The notes: generated by a model from the letters alone, not told the origin. Positions 1 through 8,600 are shown, counted from the first letter of the stretch. The stretch is DNA of 41,131 nt from Sphingobium sp. (GCF_003248505.1 NZ_QFOA01000023.1:1-41131), one strand, 5' to 3'. Made by a program: numbers and translations.

Positions 1-1653
1 CGAGGCGAGGAAATTGGCGCGCACGTCGGGCGACACGCGCCCTTCGAAGTTGCGGTTACCCGACAGGACCGAGGCCGCGACGATATCGTTGCCGTTGATC
101 GCCTTGCTGATCGGTTCGGCCAGCGGACCGGAGTTGCCGATGCAGGTGGTGCAACCGTAGCCTACAAGGTTGAAGCCGACCTGGTCGAGATAGGACTGAA
201 GCCCCGCCTTTTCGAGATAGTCGGTCACGACCTGACTGCCGGGGGCGAGCGAAGTCTTGACCCAAGGCTTGGGCTTCAGCCCCTTTTCCACAGCCTTCTT
301 GGCGACGAGGCCGGCGGCAACGAGGACACCGGGGTTCGAAGTGTTGGTGCAACTGGTGATCGCCGCGATCACAACGTCGCCATCGCCGATGTCGTGATCC
401 TTGCCCTCGACCGCGACGCGGGCGGGCGCCGCCTTCTTGTAGACCTTCTCCAGGTCGGCATTGAACACATCGTCGACCTGCGTCAGCAGCACCTTGTCCT
501 GCGGACGCTTGGGACCGGCGAGAGAAGGCTCAACCGTGCTCATATCGAGCTCAAGCACATCGGTGAAGATGGGCTCGATCGACGGATCGAGCCAGAAGCC
601 CTGCTCCTTGGCATAGGCTTCGACCAGCGCGATATTGTCTTCGCTACGGCCCGTCAGGCGCATATAGTCGAGCGTCTTGTCATCGATGCCGAAGAAGCCG
701 CAGGTTGCGCCATATTCGGGCGCCATGTTGGCCAGCGTCGCGCGGTCGGCGAGGCTGAGGCTGGCGAGGCCGGGGCCGAAATATTCGACGAAGCGCCCCA
801 CCACGCCCTTGGCACGCAGCATCTGGGTGCAGGTAAGGACGAGGTCGGTGGCGGTGATGCCTTCCTTGAGCGCGCCGGTCAGCTTGAAGCCCACGACTTC
901 GGGGATCAGCATTGAAACGGGCTGACCCAGCATGGCGGCTTCCGCCTCGATCCCGCCAACGCCCCAGCCGAGCACGCCCAGGCCGTTGATCATTGTCGTA
1001 TGGCTGTCCGTGCCGACGCACGTGTCGGGATAGGCGACCGTCGTCCCATTTTCGTCGACCGACGACCAGACGGCCTGCGCAATATTCTCCAGGTTCACCT
1101 GATGGCAAATGCCGGTGCCCGGAGGGACGACCTTGAAATTGTCGAGGCTCTTGCTTCCCCATTTCAGGAAGTCGTAGCGTTCCATGTTGCGCTGATATTC
1201 CAGCTCCACATTGTCTTCGAACGCTTTGGGCGTGCCGAATTCGTCGACCATGACAGAGTGGTCGATGACGAGGTGGACAGGAACCTGCGGATTGATCTTG
1301 GCCGCGTCTGCGCCCAGCGCGTTCATGGCGTCGCGCATGGCGGCGAGATCGACGACACAGGGAACGCCGGTGAAATCCTGCATCAGAACGCGCGCGGGAC
1401 GATACTGGATTTCGCGCTCCGACTTGCCCTTGTCATTCTGCCAGGCGACAATCGCCTTGATGTCATCGGTGGTGACGGTGACGCCGTCCTCGAACCGAAG
1501 CAGATTTTCGAGAAGCACCTTCATCGAGAAAGGCAGGCGGGATACGTCGCCCAGCTTGGCGGCCGCCTTCTTGAGCGAATAATAGGCGATGTCCTTGCCC
1601 GCGACGTTCAACGTGTCGCGCGTGCCCAGAGTGTCCTGTCCGATGGCGGTCAT
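1..1653 (-). CDS. acnA: Aconitate hydratase (AcnA), 3' part missing
   Basis: Aconitase interconverts citrate and isocitrate in the cytoplasmic TCA cycle using a [4Fe-4S] cluster. The reading frame is open from ATG at 1653 to the left edge, giving 551 residues of a protein usually near 890. Visible family landmarks are the N-terminal VLLENLLRFEDG, the substrate-binding QDFTGVPCVVDLAAMRDAM, GTDSHTTMINGLGVLGWGVGG, the first cluster cysteine in AAITSCTNTSNPGV, and the CTTCIGNSGPL pair of cluster cysteines. A GAGGAGA ribosome binding site lies just upstream of the ATG. It is transcribed leftwards, divergent from the small zinc-ribbon gene at 1928. The C-terminal swivel domain lies outside the window, so nothing can be said about its integrity. 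The assignment is very secure; this is the AcnA/IRP type rather than AcnB. Confidence 0.97.
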   Translation of the reverse strand, partial: MTAIGQDTLGTRDTLNVAGKDIAYYSLKKAAAKLGDVSRLPFSMKVLLENLLRFEDGVTVTTDDIKAIVAWQNDKGKSEREIQYRPARVLMQDFTGVPCVVDLAAMRDAMNALGADAAKINPQVPVHLVIDHSVMVDEFGTPKAFEDNVELEYQRNMERYDFLKWGSKSLDNFKVVPPGTGICHQVNLENIAQAVWSSVDENGTTVAYPDTCVGTDSHTTMINGLGVLGWGVGGIEAEAAMLGQPVSMLIPEVVGFKLTGALKEGITATDLVLTCTQMLRAKGVVGRFVEYFGPGLASLSLADRATLANMAPEYGATCGFFGIDDKTLDYMRLTGRSEDNIALVEAYAKEQGFWLDPSIEPIFTDVLELDMSTVEPSLAGPKRPQDKVLLTQVDDVFNADLEKVYKKAAPARVAVEGKDHDIGDGDVVIAAITSCTNTSNPGVLVAAGLVAKKAVEKGLKPKPWVKTSLAPGSQVVTDYLEKAGLQSYLDQVGFNLVGYGCTTCIGNSGPLAEPISKAINGNDIVAASVLSGNRNFEGRVSPDVRANFLAS

Positions 1654-1876
1654 AAGATGTGCGTCTCCTCGCATGGCTCGGCCAGAGGATGACGCATTTC
1701 CACCAGAGGCTCGCCTGTAGGGCAAGGTGGCGGGCGAGCGCCCCAACCGCTGGTCGAAGCAGGTATGTCCCGATGCTGCGGTGCCATACAGATTGGGGGA
1801 GCCGAGTCAAATGCGCAAAGCGACCGGCAGCCTTCCAAATCCGCACGATCTTCCGAGGTAGCGCTATCATCAGGGA

Positions 1877-1901
1877 AACAACGTGACGATCGAGCGTTGT
1901 T
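1877..1901. promoter_or_regulatory. Inverted repeat in the acnA / zinc-ribbon divergent spacer
   Basis: AACAACG (1877-1883) is repeated in inverted orientation as CGTTGTT (1895-1901) with an 11-nt spacer. It lies 26 nt before the zinc-ribbon start and about 225 nt upstream of acnA. It could be an operator or a small hairpin in the leader of the zinc-ribbon mRNA. No regulator can be named from the sequence. Confidence 0.25.
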
Positions 1902-1927
1902 GCTGCGTAACAAAGGAATGACAGCGG

Positions 1928-2161
1928 ATGACGCCCACGGCCACAACTGTTTCGCCAAGCGATCCGCACCGGATCCAAACCTATAGCGTAGGAAGTGCGT
2001 GCGCCTGTCCAGCCTGCGGCGAACGGCAATGGTTCGTCGGGCGGATCATGGCGGAATGCGCCATTTGCGAAACAGCCTTGCCGATCAACAGTGGATATCG
2101 GGGATGGAGTATGATCACGGGACGCAAGCCTGCTTCCCGCGGGCCCCTCATTTCCGCCTGA
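1928..2161 (+). CDS. Small zinc-ribbon-like hypothetical protein
   Basis: This is a 77-residue protein of unknown function. It has a paired-cysteine pattern typical of a zinc ribbon: C27-x2-C30, then 13 residues, then C44-x2-C47, plus C25. The metal-site region reads like a compact knuckle followed by an ALPI end; the last 20 or so residues look unstructured. An AAAGGA ribosome binding site ends 10 nt before the ATG, which supports this start over the out-of-frame ATG at 1918. It is divergent from acnA. Its stop codon abuts the stop of the convergent DUF885 gene: the two share the palindrome TGATCA. I think it is real because of the cysteine spacing and the ribosome site. Zinc binding is inference and no role is proposed. 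Confidence 0.6.
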   Translation: MTPTATTVSPSDPHRIQTYSVGSACACPACGERQWFVGRIMAECAICETALPINSGYRGWSMITGRKPASRGPLISA

Positions 2162-3916
2162 TCAGGTCGCTTTTTCAGCGGCTATCCATCCGTCTATCTG
2201 ATCTTCCAGCACTGTCAGTGGAACTGCTCCCTGTGACAGGACTGCATCATGAAAGCGTCGCAGATCGAACTTTGCACCAAGTTCCTTTTCGGCGCGCGAC
2301 CGCAGCTCCCGCATCTTGATTTCACCGATCTTGTAGCCCAACGCCTGCCCCGGCCAGCTGATATAGCGGTTTACCTCAGCATCGATGTTGGCGCCAGACA
2401 GGGCACTGTTTGCGCGCATGAAAGCTACCGCCCGCTGCTTGTCCCAACCTTTCGCATGGATACCGGTATCCACGACTAGGCGACAGGCTCGCCACATTTC
2501 ATAGGAAAGGCGGCCCATCGTCTTTTCAGGTGTATCGTATAGCCCCATCTCCTCGCCCAGATATTCTGTGTACAGCGCCCAACCTTCGACATAGGCCGTA
2601 AATCCGGCCAGATATTTACGGAACGGCGGCAGGGGCAGTTCCTGTTGGAGCGCGATTTGATTGTGATGCCCCGGCACCGCTTCATGCGCCGTCAGCGCAG
2701 GGAGTTCCCAGAAAGGTCGCTGATCCAGCTTGGACGTATTGACCCAATAAGTGCCGGCGATCCCGCTCTCCGGCGACCCCGGTCCGTAATAGGCTGTCGT
2801 CGTCCCTTCCGCTTCAGCTGCGGGGATTGCTTTTAAGCCATAGGGCAAGCGCGGCAGCGTGCCGAAATAGCGAGGCAACAGGCCGTCGATCATCTTCGCC
2901 TGTCGCGCCGCGACACGTAGTAATTCCTCAGCTGTCTTCGCATAATAGGATGGGTCGGTGCGCAGGTGATGGATGTACGCAGCGCGACTGGGATATCCTG
3001 CCTTGATCGCGATGTCGTCCATGCGTTTGCCGATGCGCGCCACCTCCGCAATGCCGATGGCGTGGATCTGGTCGGGCGTGAGGTCAGCGGTCGTGTGCGC
3101 TTTGACCTGAGCCGCATACCAGGCCGCGCCTCCGGGTAAGGTGGATGCGCTGTCGCTCTTGCGACAATGGGGCAAATAGTCCTTCACGAACAGATCGTGC
3201 CACTTGCCATATTCCGGTGTTACGACGTTGTGGATCATCGCAACGGCGCGCGCCTGCATTGCAGCCCAATCGGCTTCGTCGATATCACGGGGCCGGCGGC
3301 GCTTGAACGGCTCATAAAATCGCGTGTCTTCGGGCTTTCCGTCGACAATACCCTTAATCCCGGCAGCATAATTTTGGAGCACCGAGCAGGGCTGAACATA
3401 GCCGCCCCTAATCGCTTGCCGCGTAATCGCCAAGGCATCTCCATTCATCTTGGGATAGAGAGCGAGACGCTTTAAATAACTTTCATAGTCGGCCCGGTTA
3501 TAAAAGGGCAGGCTGTCGGCCATCGCCGAAAATCCCTGATGCCAGCCGTAATAAGTGGTGAAAAGCATGAGGCGCGCCGCCTGATGTTTGTCACCTTCAA
3601 TGTCGTCGCGCAGCATCCATAATAAAACGTCGCGGTTCACGCGATCTTCGGAGGACAACTCCGCTTCCGGGACAGCTTCCAGCCGAGCAACGAACCCCTG
3701 TTCCGCCTTGACCTGCGCGTCACGCGCAACAAGGGATATGTCGGCGATACGATCATCATAATCGCGCACGCCTCTCATGGTTGCTTCTACCGGATGCTCC
3801 TTGAGATACCACGCCCAGTGGTCGCTTATCACCGCTGTCAATCGATCGTGTGAAGAAACGACCGGAGTGGGTGCGTGTGCGGCAGCGGCGAGAAGCAGCG
3901 GTAGGGTCTTAAGCAT
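2162..3916 (-). CDS. DUF885 family protein, probable secreted metallopeptidase
   Basis: A 584-residue protein of the DUF885 family, which resembles zinc-dependent carboxypeptidases in fold and motif. The zinc-site motif HEAVPGHH is at about residues 411-418, followed by the helix YVEGWALYTE expected to supply a further ligand. An N-terminal signal peptide (MLKTLPLLLAAAAHA) points to export. A longer reading frame starts at a GTG at 3940, but the ATG at 3916 places the hydrophobic signal directly at the N terminus, so I prefer it; no good ribosome site distinguishes them. The C-terminal SWPGQALGYKIG segment is also characteristic of the family. Substrate is unknown; peptide or peptidoglycan-derived substrates are only guesses. 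It is convergent with the zinc-ribbon gene and 42 bp from DUF5818. Confidence 0.88.
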   Translation of the reverse strand: MLKTLPLLLAAAAHAPTPVVSSHDRLTAVISDHWAWYLKEHPVEATMRGVRDYDDRIADISLVARDAQVKAEQGFVARLEAVPEAELSSEDRVNRDVLLWMLRDDIEGDKHQAARLMLFTTYYGWHQGFSAMADSLPFYNRADYESYLKRLALYPKMNGDALAITRQAIRGGYVQPCSVLQNYAAGIKGIVDGKPEDTRFYEPFKRRRPRDIDEADWAAMQARAVAMIHNVVTPEYGKWHDLFVKDYLPHCRKSDSASTLPGGAAWYAAQVKAHTTADLTPDQIHAIGIAEVARIGKRMDDIAIKAGYPSRAAYIHHLRTDPSYYAKTAEELLRVAARQAKMIDGLLPRYFGTLPRLPYGLKAIPAAEAEGTTTAYYGPGSPESGIAGTYWVNTSKLDQRPFWELPALTAHEAVPGHHNQIALQQELPLPPFRKYLAGFTAYVEGWALYTEYLGEEMGLYDTPEKTMGRLSYEMWRACRLVVDTGIHAKGWDKQRAVAFMRANSALSGANIDAEVNRYISWPGQALGYKIGEIKMRELRSRAEKELGAKFDLRRFHDAVLSQGAVPLTVLEDQIDGWIAAEKAT

Positions 3917-3958
3917 GGGGACATGGTTCGCCCGTCTCACGACTTTTTACAAGAGCTG

Positions 3959-4159
3959 TCAGGCGGGTGCCACACCCTCCGCTTCGACGATGTCGTCGCC
4001 CGCGTAAAAGCCTGTCACCCGCACCCGCTTTTCTACATGATCGACCGGCACCCGCAGTAGTATGAGACGCCAAATGCCTCCGACGTCTCGGTGCAGCAGG
4101 AAGCCCGTGTCGTCGCGAAGCAACCTGCCCGTTTCATTGACGCCCGCGCCGATCTCCAT
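3959..4159 (-). CDS. DUF5818 domain protein
   Basis: A 66-residue protein. It matches the small DUF5818 family I know from sphingomonads: a GRLLRDDTGFLLHRDVGGIWRL beta-rich core, then VPVDHVEKRVRVTGFYAGDDIVEAEGVAPA. No signal peptide or membrane segment is visible. The arrangement suggests a small OB-like beta barrel (inference). It starts 3 nt after the stop of the DUF1328 gene, so the two are probably cotranscribed and translationally coupled. Function is unknown. Confidence 0.8.
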   Translation of the reverse strand: MEIGAGVNETGRLLRDDTGFLLHRDVGGIWRLILLRVPVDHVEKRVRVTGFYAGDDIVEAEGVAPA

Positions 4160-4162
4160 TCG

Positions 4163-4348
4163 TCAGTCTATGGCGTCCTTGACGCCCTTGCCCGCCAGAA
4201 TGCCCAAAACAAGGAAGAGCACGAACACGGCCAGGGCGATAAAGAACAGGATCTTGGCGATACCGACAAAGGTGCCCGCAGCACCGCCGAAGCCCAGCAC
4301 GGCCAGCACGGCTGCGATGACAAGCGAGATGATCGCTAGCTTGATCAT
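4163..4348 (-). CDS. DUF1328 family small membrane protein (YtjA-like)
   Basis: A 61-residue protein made almost entirely of two hydrophobic helices (residues about 4-22 and 29-52) with the GFGGAAGTFVGIAKILFFIALAVF centre typical of DUF1328. The reading frame extends upstream to 4471, but the ATG at 4348 has an AAAGGA ribosome site 7 nt upstream and gives the normal family length. It is an inner-membrane protein of unknown function; E. coli YtjA is the usual reference. It forms a two-gene unit with the DUF5818 gene. Confidence 0.9.
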   Translation of the reverse strand: MIKLAIISLVIAAVLAVLGFGGAAGTFVGIAKILFFIALAVFVLFLVLGILAGKGVKDAID

Positions 4349-4419
4349 GATAAGTCCTTTTGTTGGAGGGTCTCGTTCCCTAACCGCTCGCCGTGCACGA
4401 TGTTCCGGCGTCGTCGATT

Positions 4420-5433
4420 TTAGACCCATCCCTCCAGGACCTGGTTGGGCGGGCGGTGCCCATCCACCCATGTGCGGATGTTGGCGATGACGCGCGCGCC
4501 GGTCGCATCCCGCCCCTCGAAAGTCGCCGATCCCATATGCGGCAGGAGCGTCACGTTCGACAGCGCGAGAAGGCGTTGATCGACCGCAGGCTCATGCGTG
4601 TAAACATCCAGCCCGGCACCTGCAATGCGCCCTTCCGCCAATGCGGCAATCAATGCATCCTCGTCCGTCACTTCGGCCCGGGACGTGTTGATGAGATAGG
4701 CATCGGGTCGCATCAAGGCGATCCGTCGGACGTCGATCAAGGCCCGGCTGTCGCTGTTGAGCGGACAGTGGATCGACACGATGTCGCTTCCGATCAGCAG
4801 CGCGTCCAGATCCCCGTGCCATTCCGCCTCCAACTCCTGCTCGACCTCGAAAGGCAGGCGATGGCGGTTGTGATAAGCGATGGATAGGCCGAAGGCGCGG
4901 GCGCGACGGGCCACGGCGCGGCCGATACGTCCCATGCCGATGATGCCAAGCCGCTTGCCGCCTATCCGGTGCCCCAGCATCCCCGATGGGCTCCAGCCGC
5001 GCCATTCCCCTGCCCGCACGAGCTTTTCCCCCTCCGCCAGTCGACGGGGCACCGACAGAATCAGCGCCATCGTCATGTCCGCCGTATCTTCGGTCAACAC
5101 GCCCGGCGTATTGGTGACGATGATCCCGCCACGGCGCGCGGCGGTGAGGTCGATATGATCGACGCCACTGCCAAAGCTGGCGATCAGTTGCAGCCGCTCG
5201 CCCGCGCCCTCGATCAGCCCGGCGTCGATCTGGTCGGTGATGGTGGGCACCAGCACATCGCAATCCGCCATTGCCTGCGCCAGCCCATCGCGGTCCATCG
5301 CCACATCTTCGGCATTGAAGCAGGCGTCGAACAGTTCCGCCATGCGCGCTTCCACCTGCGGCGGCAGGCGGCGGGTCACCACGACACGGGGCTTTGCGGG
5401 GCGCGGACGTTTCTTGCGCGGGGTCTGGGCCAT
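4420..5433 (-). CDS. D-2-hydroxyacid dehydrogenase, NAD(P)-dependent
   Basis: A 337-residue member of the D-isomer-specific 2-hydroxyacid dehydrogenase family, which reduces 2-oxoacids such as glyoxylate or hydroxypyruvate in the cytoplasm. The dinucleotide-binding GMGRIG is at 166-171. The catalytic triad is in the expected spacing: R252 (NTSRAEV), E281 (THEP) and H299 (LPHMGSAT). The substrate-loop FGSGVDHIDL is at 87-96. The first 15 or so residues are a basic extension (KKRPRPAKPR). It resembles the glyoxylate/hydroxypyruvate reductase branch more than phosphoglycerate dehydrogenase, because there is no ACT domain. No clear ribosome site precedes the ATG. The precise substrate cannot be read from sequence. 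Confidence 0.92.
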   Translation of the reverse strand: MAQTPRKKRPRPAKPRVVVTRRLPPQVEARMAELFDACFNAEDVAMDRDGLAQAMADCDVLVPTITDQIDAGLIEGAGERLQLIASFGSGVDHIDLTAARRGGIIVTNTPGVLTEDTADMTMALILSVPRRLAEGEKLVRAGEWRGWSPSGMLGHRIGGKRLGIIGMGRIGRAVARRARAFGLSIAYHNRHRLPFEVEQELEAEWHGDLDALLIGSDIVSIHCPLNSDSRALIDVRRIALMRPDAYLINTSRAEVTDEDALIAALAEGRIAGAGLDVYTHEPAVDQRLLALSNVTLLPHMGSATFEGRDATGARVIANIRTWVDGHRPPNQVLEGWV

Positions 5434-5546
5434 GGATTGCGGCTATGCGGGGGCGGGTCGCGGGTCAAGCGGATATGACGGTCAGGTCCCGCCTGGGACA
5501 TGATTGAAACATTGTCGGCCCCTGCCCCGCCGCGCTATGGGGAAAC

Positions 5547-6044
5547 ATGACCGAACGACCTTTCCGGCTTCCGCTCAAGCACATGTGCCTGATAGCAAGC
5601 CTTCTGGCGGCGCTGCCCGGCGCGCCGGCGGCCTTTGCTTCGCCCGCCAAACCGACCCCATATTGGGCATCGCTTTCCCATGACGAAGCGCGGATGCGGG
5701 TGGGACCGAGTCTCGATTACCCGTCCAACTGGGTATATCGCCGCCGCGACCTGCCCGTGAAGGTGGTGCAGGTTCTGGGCCTTTGGCGCAAGGTCGAGGA
5801 TCCGGACGGAGCCCAAGGCTGGATGCACGTCCGCCTGCTCAGCGATACGCCGACCGCCATCGTGCGCGTTCAGAATGCAGCGATGCACGAAGCCGCACGT
5901 GATCAGTCGCGGACGCTTTTCCGCGCTGAACGCGGCGTCGTCGGGCGCCTTGGCGATTGTTCGGGCGGCTGGTGCGCTTTCGATGTGAAGGGGCAGCGCG
6001 GCTTCGTAAAGGCAAGCGACATCTGGGGCCCCACCGGGCAGTGA
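5547..6044 (+). CDS. Secreted SH3-domain protein
   Basis: A 165-residue protein with a signal peptide (hydrophobic stretch around residues 14-31 ending AAFASPA) and a bacterial SH3-like region. The RMRVGPSLDYPSNWVYRRRDLPVKVV segment and the QGWMHVRLLS segment match the SH3_4/DUF1058 type. A second, weaker repeat runs from about residue 105 (ARDQSRTLFRAERGVVGRLGDCSGGWCAFDVKGQRGFVKASDIWG). Such proteins are periplasmic and are often linked to the cell wall or protein binding; that role is family knowledge, not evidence here. A GGGGAA stretch precedes the ATG. It is divergent from the 2-hydroxyacid dehydrogenase. Confidence 0.88.
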   Translation: MTERPFRLPLKHMCLIASLLAALPGAPAAFASPAKPTPYWASLSHDEARMRVGPSLDYPSNWVYRRRDLPVKVVQVLGLWRKVEDPDGAQGWMHVRLLSDTPTAIVRVQNAAMHEAARDQSRTLFRAERGVVGRLGDCSGGWCAFDVKGQRGFVKASDIWGPTGQ

Positions 6045-6046
6045 CG

Positions 6047-6083
6047 CCATAAGAGCAGGAAACGATATCGCTCCCTTTTTTTT
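6047..6083 (+). terminator. Possible weak terminator after the SH3 gene
   Basis: Eight consecutive T residues (6076-6083) follow a weak GAGC...GCTC stem just after the SH3 gene stop. The T run fits an intrinsic terminator but the stem is short, so this is tentative. Confidence 0.35.
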
Positions 6084-6281
6084 GGTTAGCGCCGTAAGCC
6101 TTGTGCAGCGGCCCTTCGGCCGGATCGGCGGCGCCTGCCCCCAACCAAGGCCAGCGGTACCATGGCGCCCACTTGGTGAACCGACACACGCTACCGCAAT
6201 GAGTCGCCGTGCCCAGCGGCTCGCTACGCTTGCCAGCCCAATCATCGTTGGCAGCCATGCTGGCCTGCTCCTGCCCCCCTT
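6084..6281. other. Unexplained structured spacer; small ORF or ncRNA
   Basis: About 200 bp downstream of the POT transporter with no recognisable gene. Read on the minus strand it opens with an AGGAG site 9 nt before an ATG at 6258 and encodes a peptide starting MAANDDWAGK and containing a tryptophan-rich KWAPWYRWPW stretch. That frame only stops at 5839, deep in antisense to the SH3 gene, which argues against a normal gene. The DNA also holds several strong local inverted repeats, for example CGGCC-GAAG-GGCCG and GGGCGCC/GGCGCC, and an ACCAAG/CTTGGT pair 22 nt apart. A structured small RNA on either strand is therefore possible. I cannot match it to 6S, SRP, tmRNA or RNase P RNA. Confidence 0.3.
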
Positions 6282-7805
6282 CTATGCGTTGTCCTCCGTT
6301 CCGATGCGGTCGAGATGCATCATGCGCGTGATCCGTGGCGAGATCAGCAGTACCAAAGCCCCGACAATGGCCGAGAACCAGCCGATTTTCGTATAGACGT
6401 CGAGAACCTGAACCACATTTCCCGCTTCGCCGCTGCCTGTGGCGCGTGCGATAAGTCCGGCGATGAAATTCCCCGCCGCCATCGCAAGGAACCAGGTTCC
6501 CATGACCAGCCCTACCATCGAAGACACCGAAAGCCGTGTCATCGCGGACAGCCCTACCGGTGAGAAGCACAGTTCCGCCATGGTGTGGAACAGATAGATC
6601 AGGAAGACGAAGATTACCGGCGTCAGCCCTTGGCCCGCCATTGCCGCGCCCGCGACGAGCACCAGAAAGCCAGCGCCGCACAGGATGAGGCCGATCCCGA
6701 ACTTAGCGGTCGACGAAGGCTCCACCCGCCGTTTGTCGAGCACCGTCCAAAGTACCGCGAAAATCGGTGCCAGCAGGATGATGAAGATCGAATTGACGGA
6801 CTGGAACAGCGATGCGGGCACGTTCCAGCCCAATATCACCCGGTCGACGTTGCGATCGGTGAAAATGTTGAGAGAGGATCCCGTCTGCTCGAACAAACCC
6901 CAGAACAGCGGATTGAGCGCAATCAGGAACAGCGCGGCGAACATGCGGTCGCGCTCCACTTTGCCCAGCGTCGCAAAACTGCGCCACAGGATGTAGCCCA
7001 CCGTCAGCGCCGAAAAGATCAGCAGCGCATAACCGAGCAGTTCGGCATAGCGGATGACGCCCCAGATTGCGAACACGCCCAGCGTCGCGCCCAGATAAAT
7101 TGTCCATTCGCGGCTGACGCCCGCAGACGTCCGTTCACGCAGCATCTGCGGCGCGGGGGACTCACCCTTGCCCAGCAGCCAAGGCTTCAGGCCGACAAAA
7201 CCCGCCAGCCCCAGCAACATGCCAACCCCCGCTGCACCGAAACCCCAGTTCCACCCCCACAATTCGCCCAGCAGGCCGCAGACGATCGGACCCAGCATCC
7301 CCCCCATGTTGATCCCCATGTAGAAGATCGAGAAAGCGGGGTCGCGGCGCGCATCGTCACGCGGGTAGAGTTCACCGACGAGCACGGAGACGTTCGCCTT
7401 GAGGAATCCGGTTCCCACGATGATGCTTGCGAGCGCCAGATAGAAACCGTTGAGGTAAAAGGGCTGCTGCCCGCCCGGCCCTTCGGTCACAGCGATCAGA
7501 AAATGACCGATCGCGATGAACACGCCCCCAGCCGTCACCGCCTTGCGCGGCCCCAAAAATCGATCCGACAGATATCCGCCGATTACCGGGGTGATATAGA
7601 CCAGCGATGTGTAGGCCCCATAAAGAAGATAGGCCTTGTCCTCACCGAAAAGAAAATGCTTGGTGAGGTAGAAAATCAGGATGGCGCGCATCCCGTAATA
7701 AGAGAATCGTTCCCACATTTCCGCGAAAAACAGCAGGTAAAGCCCGCGCGGATGGCCGAGCCAGGTCTTGCCTGCCTCGACCGCATTCATATCCGAAGAT
7801 GCCAT
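6282..7805 (-). CDS. POT/PTR2 family peptide:H+ symporter
   Basis: A 507-residue major-facilitator protein of the proton-dependent oligopeptide transporter family, importing di- and tripeptides across the inner membrane. The signature E-x-W/C-E-R-F-x-Y-Y-G-M appears as FAEMWERFSYYGMRAILIFYL (around residues 28-48). The family loop GGYLSDRFLGPRKAV and the FYMGINMGGMLGP segment are also present. About 12-14 hydrophobic helices can be traced. The ATG at 7805 is chosen because AAGGGA sits 7 nt upstream; the frame extends further without a better start. It is divergent from the nitroreductase with 145 bp between starts. No intrinsic terminator follows its stop. Confidence 0.94.
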   Translation of the reverse strand: MASSDMNAVEAGKTWLGHPRGLYLLFFAEMWERFSYYGMRAILIFYLTKHFLFGEDKAYLLYGAYTSLVYITPVIGGYLSDRFLGPRKAVTAGGVFIAIGHFLIAVTEGPGGQQPFYLNGFYLALASIIVGTGFLKANVSVLVGELYPRDDARRDPAFSIFYMGINMGGMLGPIVCGLLGELWGWNWGFGAAGVGMLLGLAGFVGLKPWLLGKGESPAPQMLRERTSAGVSREWTIYLGATLGVFAIWGVIRYAELLGYALLIFSALTVGYILWRSFATLGKVERDRMFAALFLIALNPLFWGLFEQTGSSLNIFTDRNVDRVILGWNVPASLFQSVNSIFIILLAPIFAVLWTVLDKRRVEPSSTAKFGIGLILCGAGFLVLVAGAAMAGQGLTPVIFVFLIYLFHTMAELCFSPVGLSAMTRLSVSSMVGLVMGTWFLAMAAGNFIAGLIARATGSGEAGNVVQVLDVYTKIGWFSAIVGALVLLISPRITRMMHLDRIGTEDNA

Positions 7806-7950
7806 ATGGCGTCCCTTGCCAATATCCCTGTCCGGCACGCCATGCTGGAGGCCGTTTATATGCGGCAGCCTAGAGGCTGCGGACGCACCCTGTCAAAAGT
7901 GCCGTGGCCCGTCTTGCACGAACGCCTGTGGCCCGCCATGTCTGGCCACG

Positions 7951-8529
7951 ATGTTCAACGATCTTTCCTCCCCCCTCGCCCTGCTGCGCACGCGACGCTC
8001 GGGCAAGCCCCGCGATCTGATCGCTCCCGGCCCGGACGAAGCGCAATTGCGGCAGATACTGGAAATAGCATTGCGAACGCCCGACCATGGCAAACTTGCG
8101 CCCTGGCGATTCGTCATCGTACCGTCTGAAAAGCGCGAGGCTTTTGCGCAATTGCTTCAGGACGCTTATCTCGCTGAAAAGCCGGATGCCGGGCGGCTGG
8201 AGTTGGAGTCCATGCAGCAATTCGCACATCAGGCCCCCACGCTCGTCATCGCTCTTTCCTCACCCGTCATGGGCAGTAAGATCCCTCTGTGGGAACAGGA
8301 ACTTTCCGCGGGTGCGGCCATCATGAATCTGCTGCACGGGGCCCACGCGCTCGGCTTTGCCGCAGGATGGTTGACCGGATGGCCGACTTATAACGCGTCG
8401 GTTCGCTACACTTTTGGACGAGAGGGTGAACGGATCGCCGGTTTCGTCTTTATCGGAACAGCCGGAAGGCCTCAGGAAGAACGGCCAAGACCAGATTATT
8501 TTTCAAATGTTTCTGTTTGGGACATATAG
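7951..8529 (+). CDS. YdjA-like nitroreductase family protein
   Basis: A 192-residue FMN-dependent nitroreductase-fold protein. It resembles the E. coli YdjA branch: LLRTRRS near the N terminus (FMN phosphate contact), RTPDHGKLAPWRFVIV, then WEQELSAGAAIMNLLHGAHALGFAAGWLTG and the C-terminal GFVFIGTAG. The frame is open further upstream, but the ATG at 7951 gives normal family length; no strong ribosome site is visible. The enzyme would be a cytoplasmic homodimer using NAD(P)H. The physiological substrate is unknown. It is followed after 71 bp by a small GntR regulator on the same strand. Confidence 0.92.
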   Translation: MFNDLSSPLALLRTRRSGKPRDLIAPGPDEAQLRQILEIALRTPDHGKLAPWRFVIVPSEKREAFAQLLQDAYLAEKPDAGRLELESMQQFAHQAPTLVIALSSPVMGSKIPLWEQELSAGAAIMNLLHGAHALGFAAGWLTGWPTYNASVRYTFGREGERIAGFVFIGTAGRPQEERPRPDYFSNVSVWDI

Positions 8530-8552
8530 TTACAATGACCTGACATTGATCG

Positions 8553-8562
8553 TCATTAATGA
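8553..8562. promoter_or_regulatory. Palindrome upstream of the GntR gene, candidate operator
   Basis: TCATTAATGA is a perfect 10-bp palindrome in the AT-rich 71-bp gap before the GntR regulator, an AT-content contrast with the rest of the region. Short symmetric sites in front of their own gene are common autoregulatory operators for GntR proteins. A TTGATC hexamer (8546-8551) overlaps the area, but no well-spaced -10 box is convincing. Confidence 0.35.
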
Positions 8563-8600
8563 TCTTGACCTATATGGCTGTATTATGGCACTGATGCACT

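Noticed and set aside
6150..6260. tmRNA-like tag starting AANDD on the minus strand
   Set aside because: The frame begins like alphaproteobacterial tmRNA tags (AAND), but there is no early stop after an ALAA-type end, and no tRNA-like acceptor piece or CCA nearby.
6585..8129. Long 514-codon plus-strand frame opposite the POT transporter
   Set aside because: It is rich in His, Arg, Gln and Asp without any recognisable domain, and the minus strand encodes a clear membrane transporter. It is an antisense shadow of a GC-rich gene.
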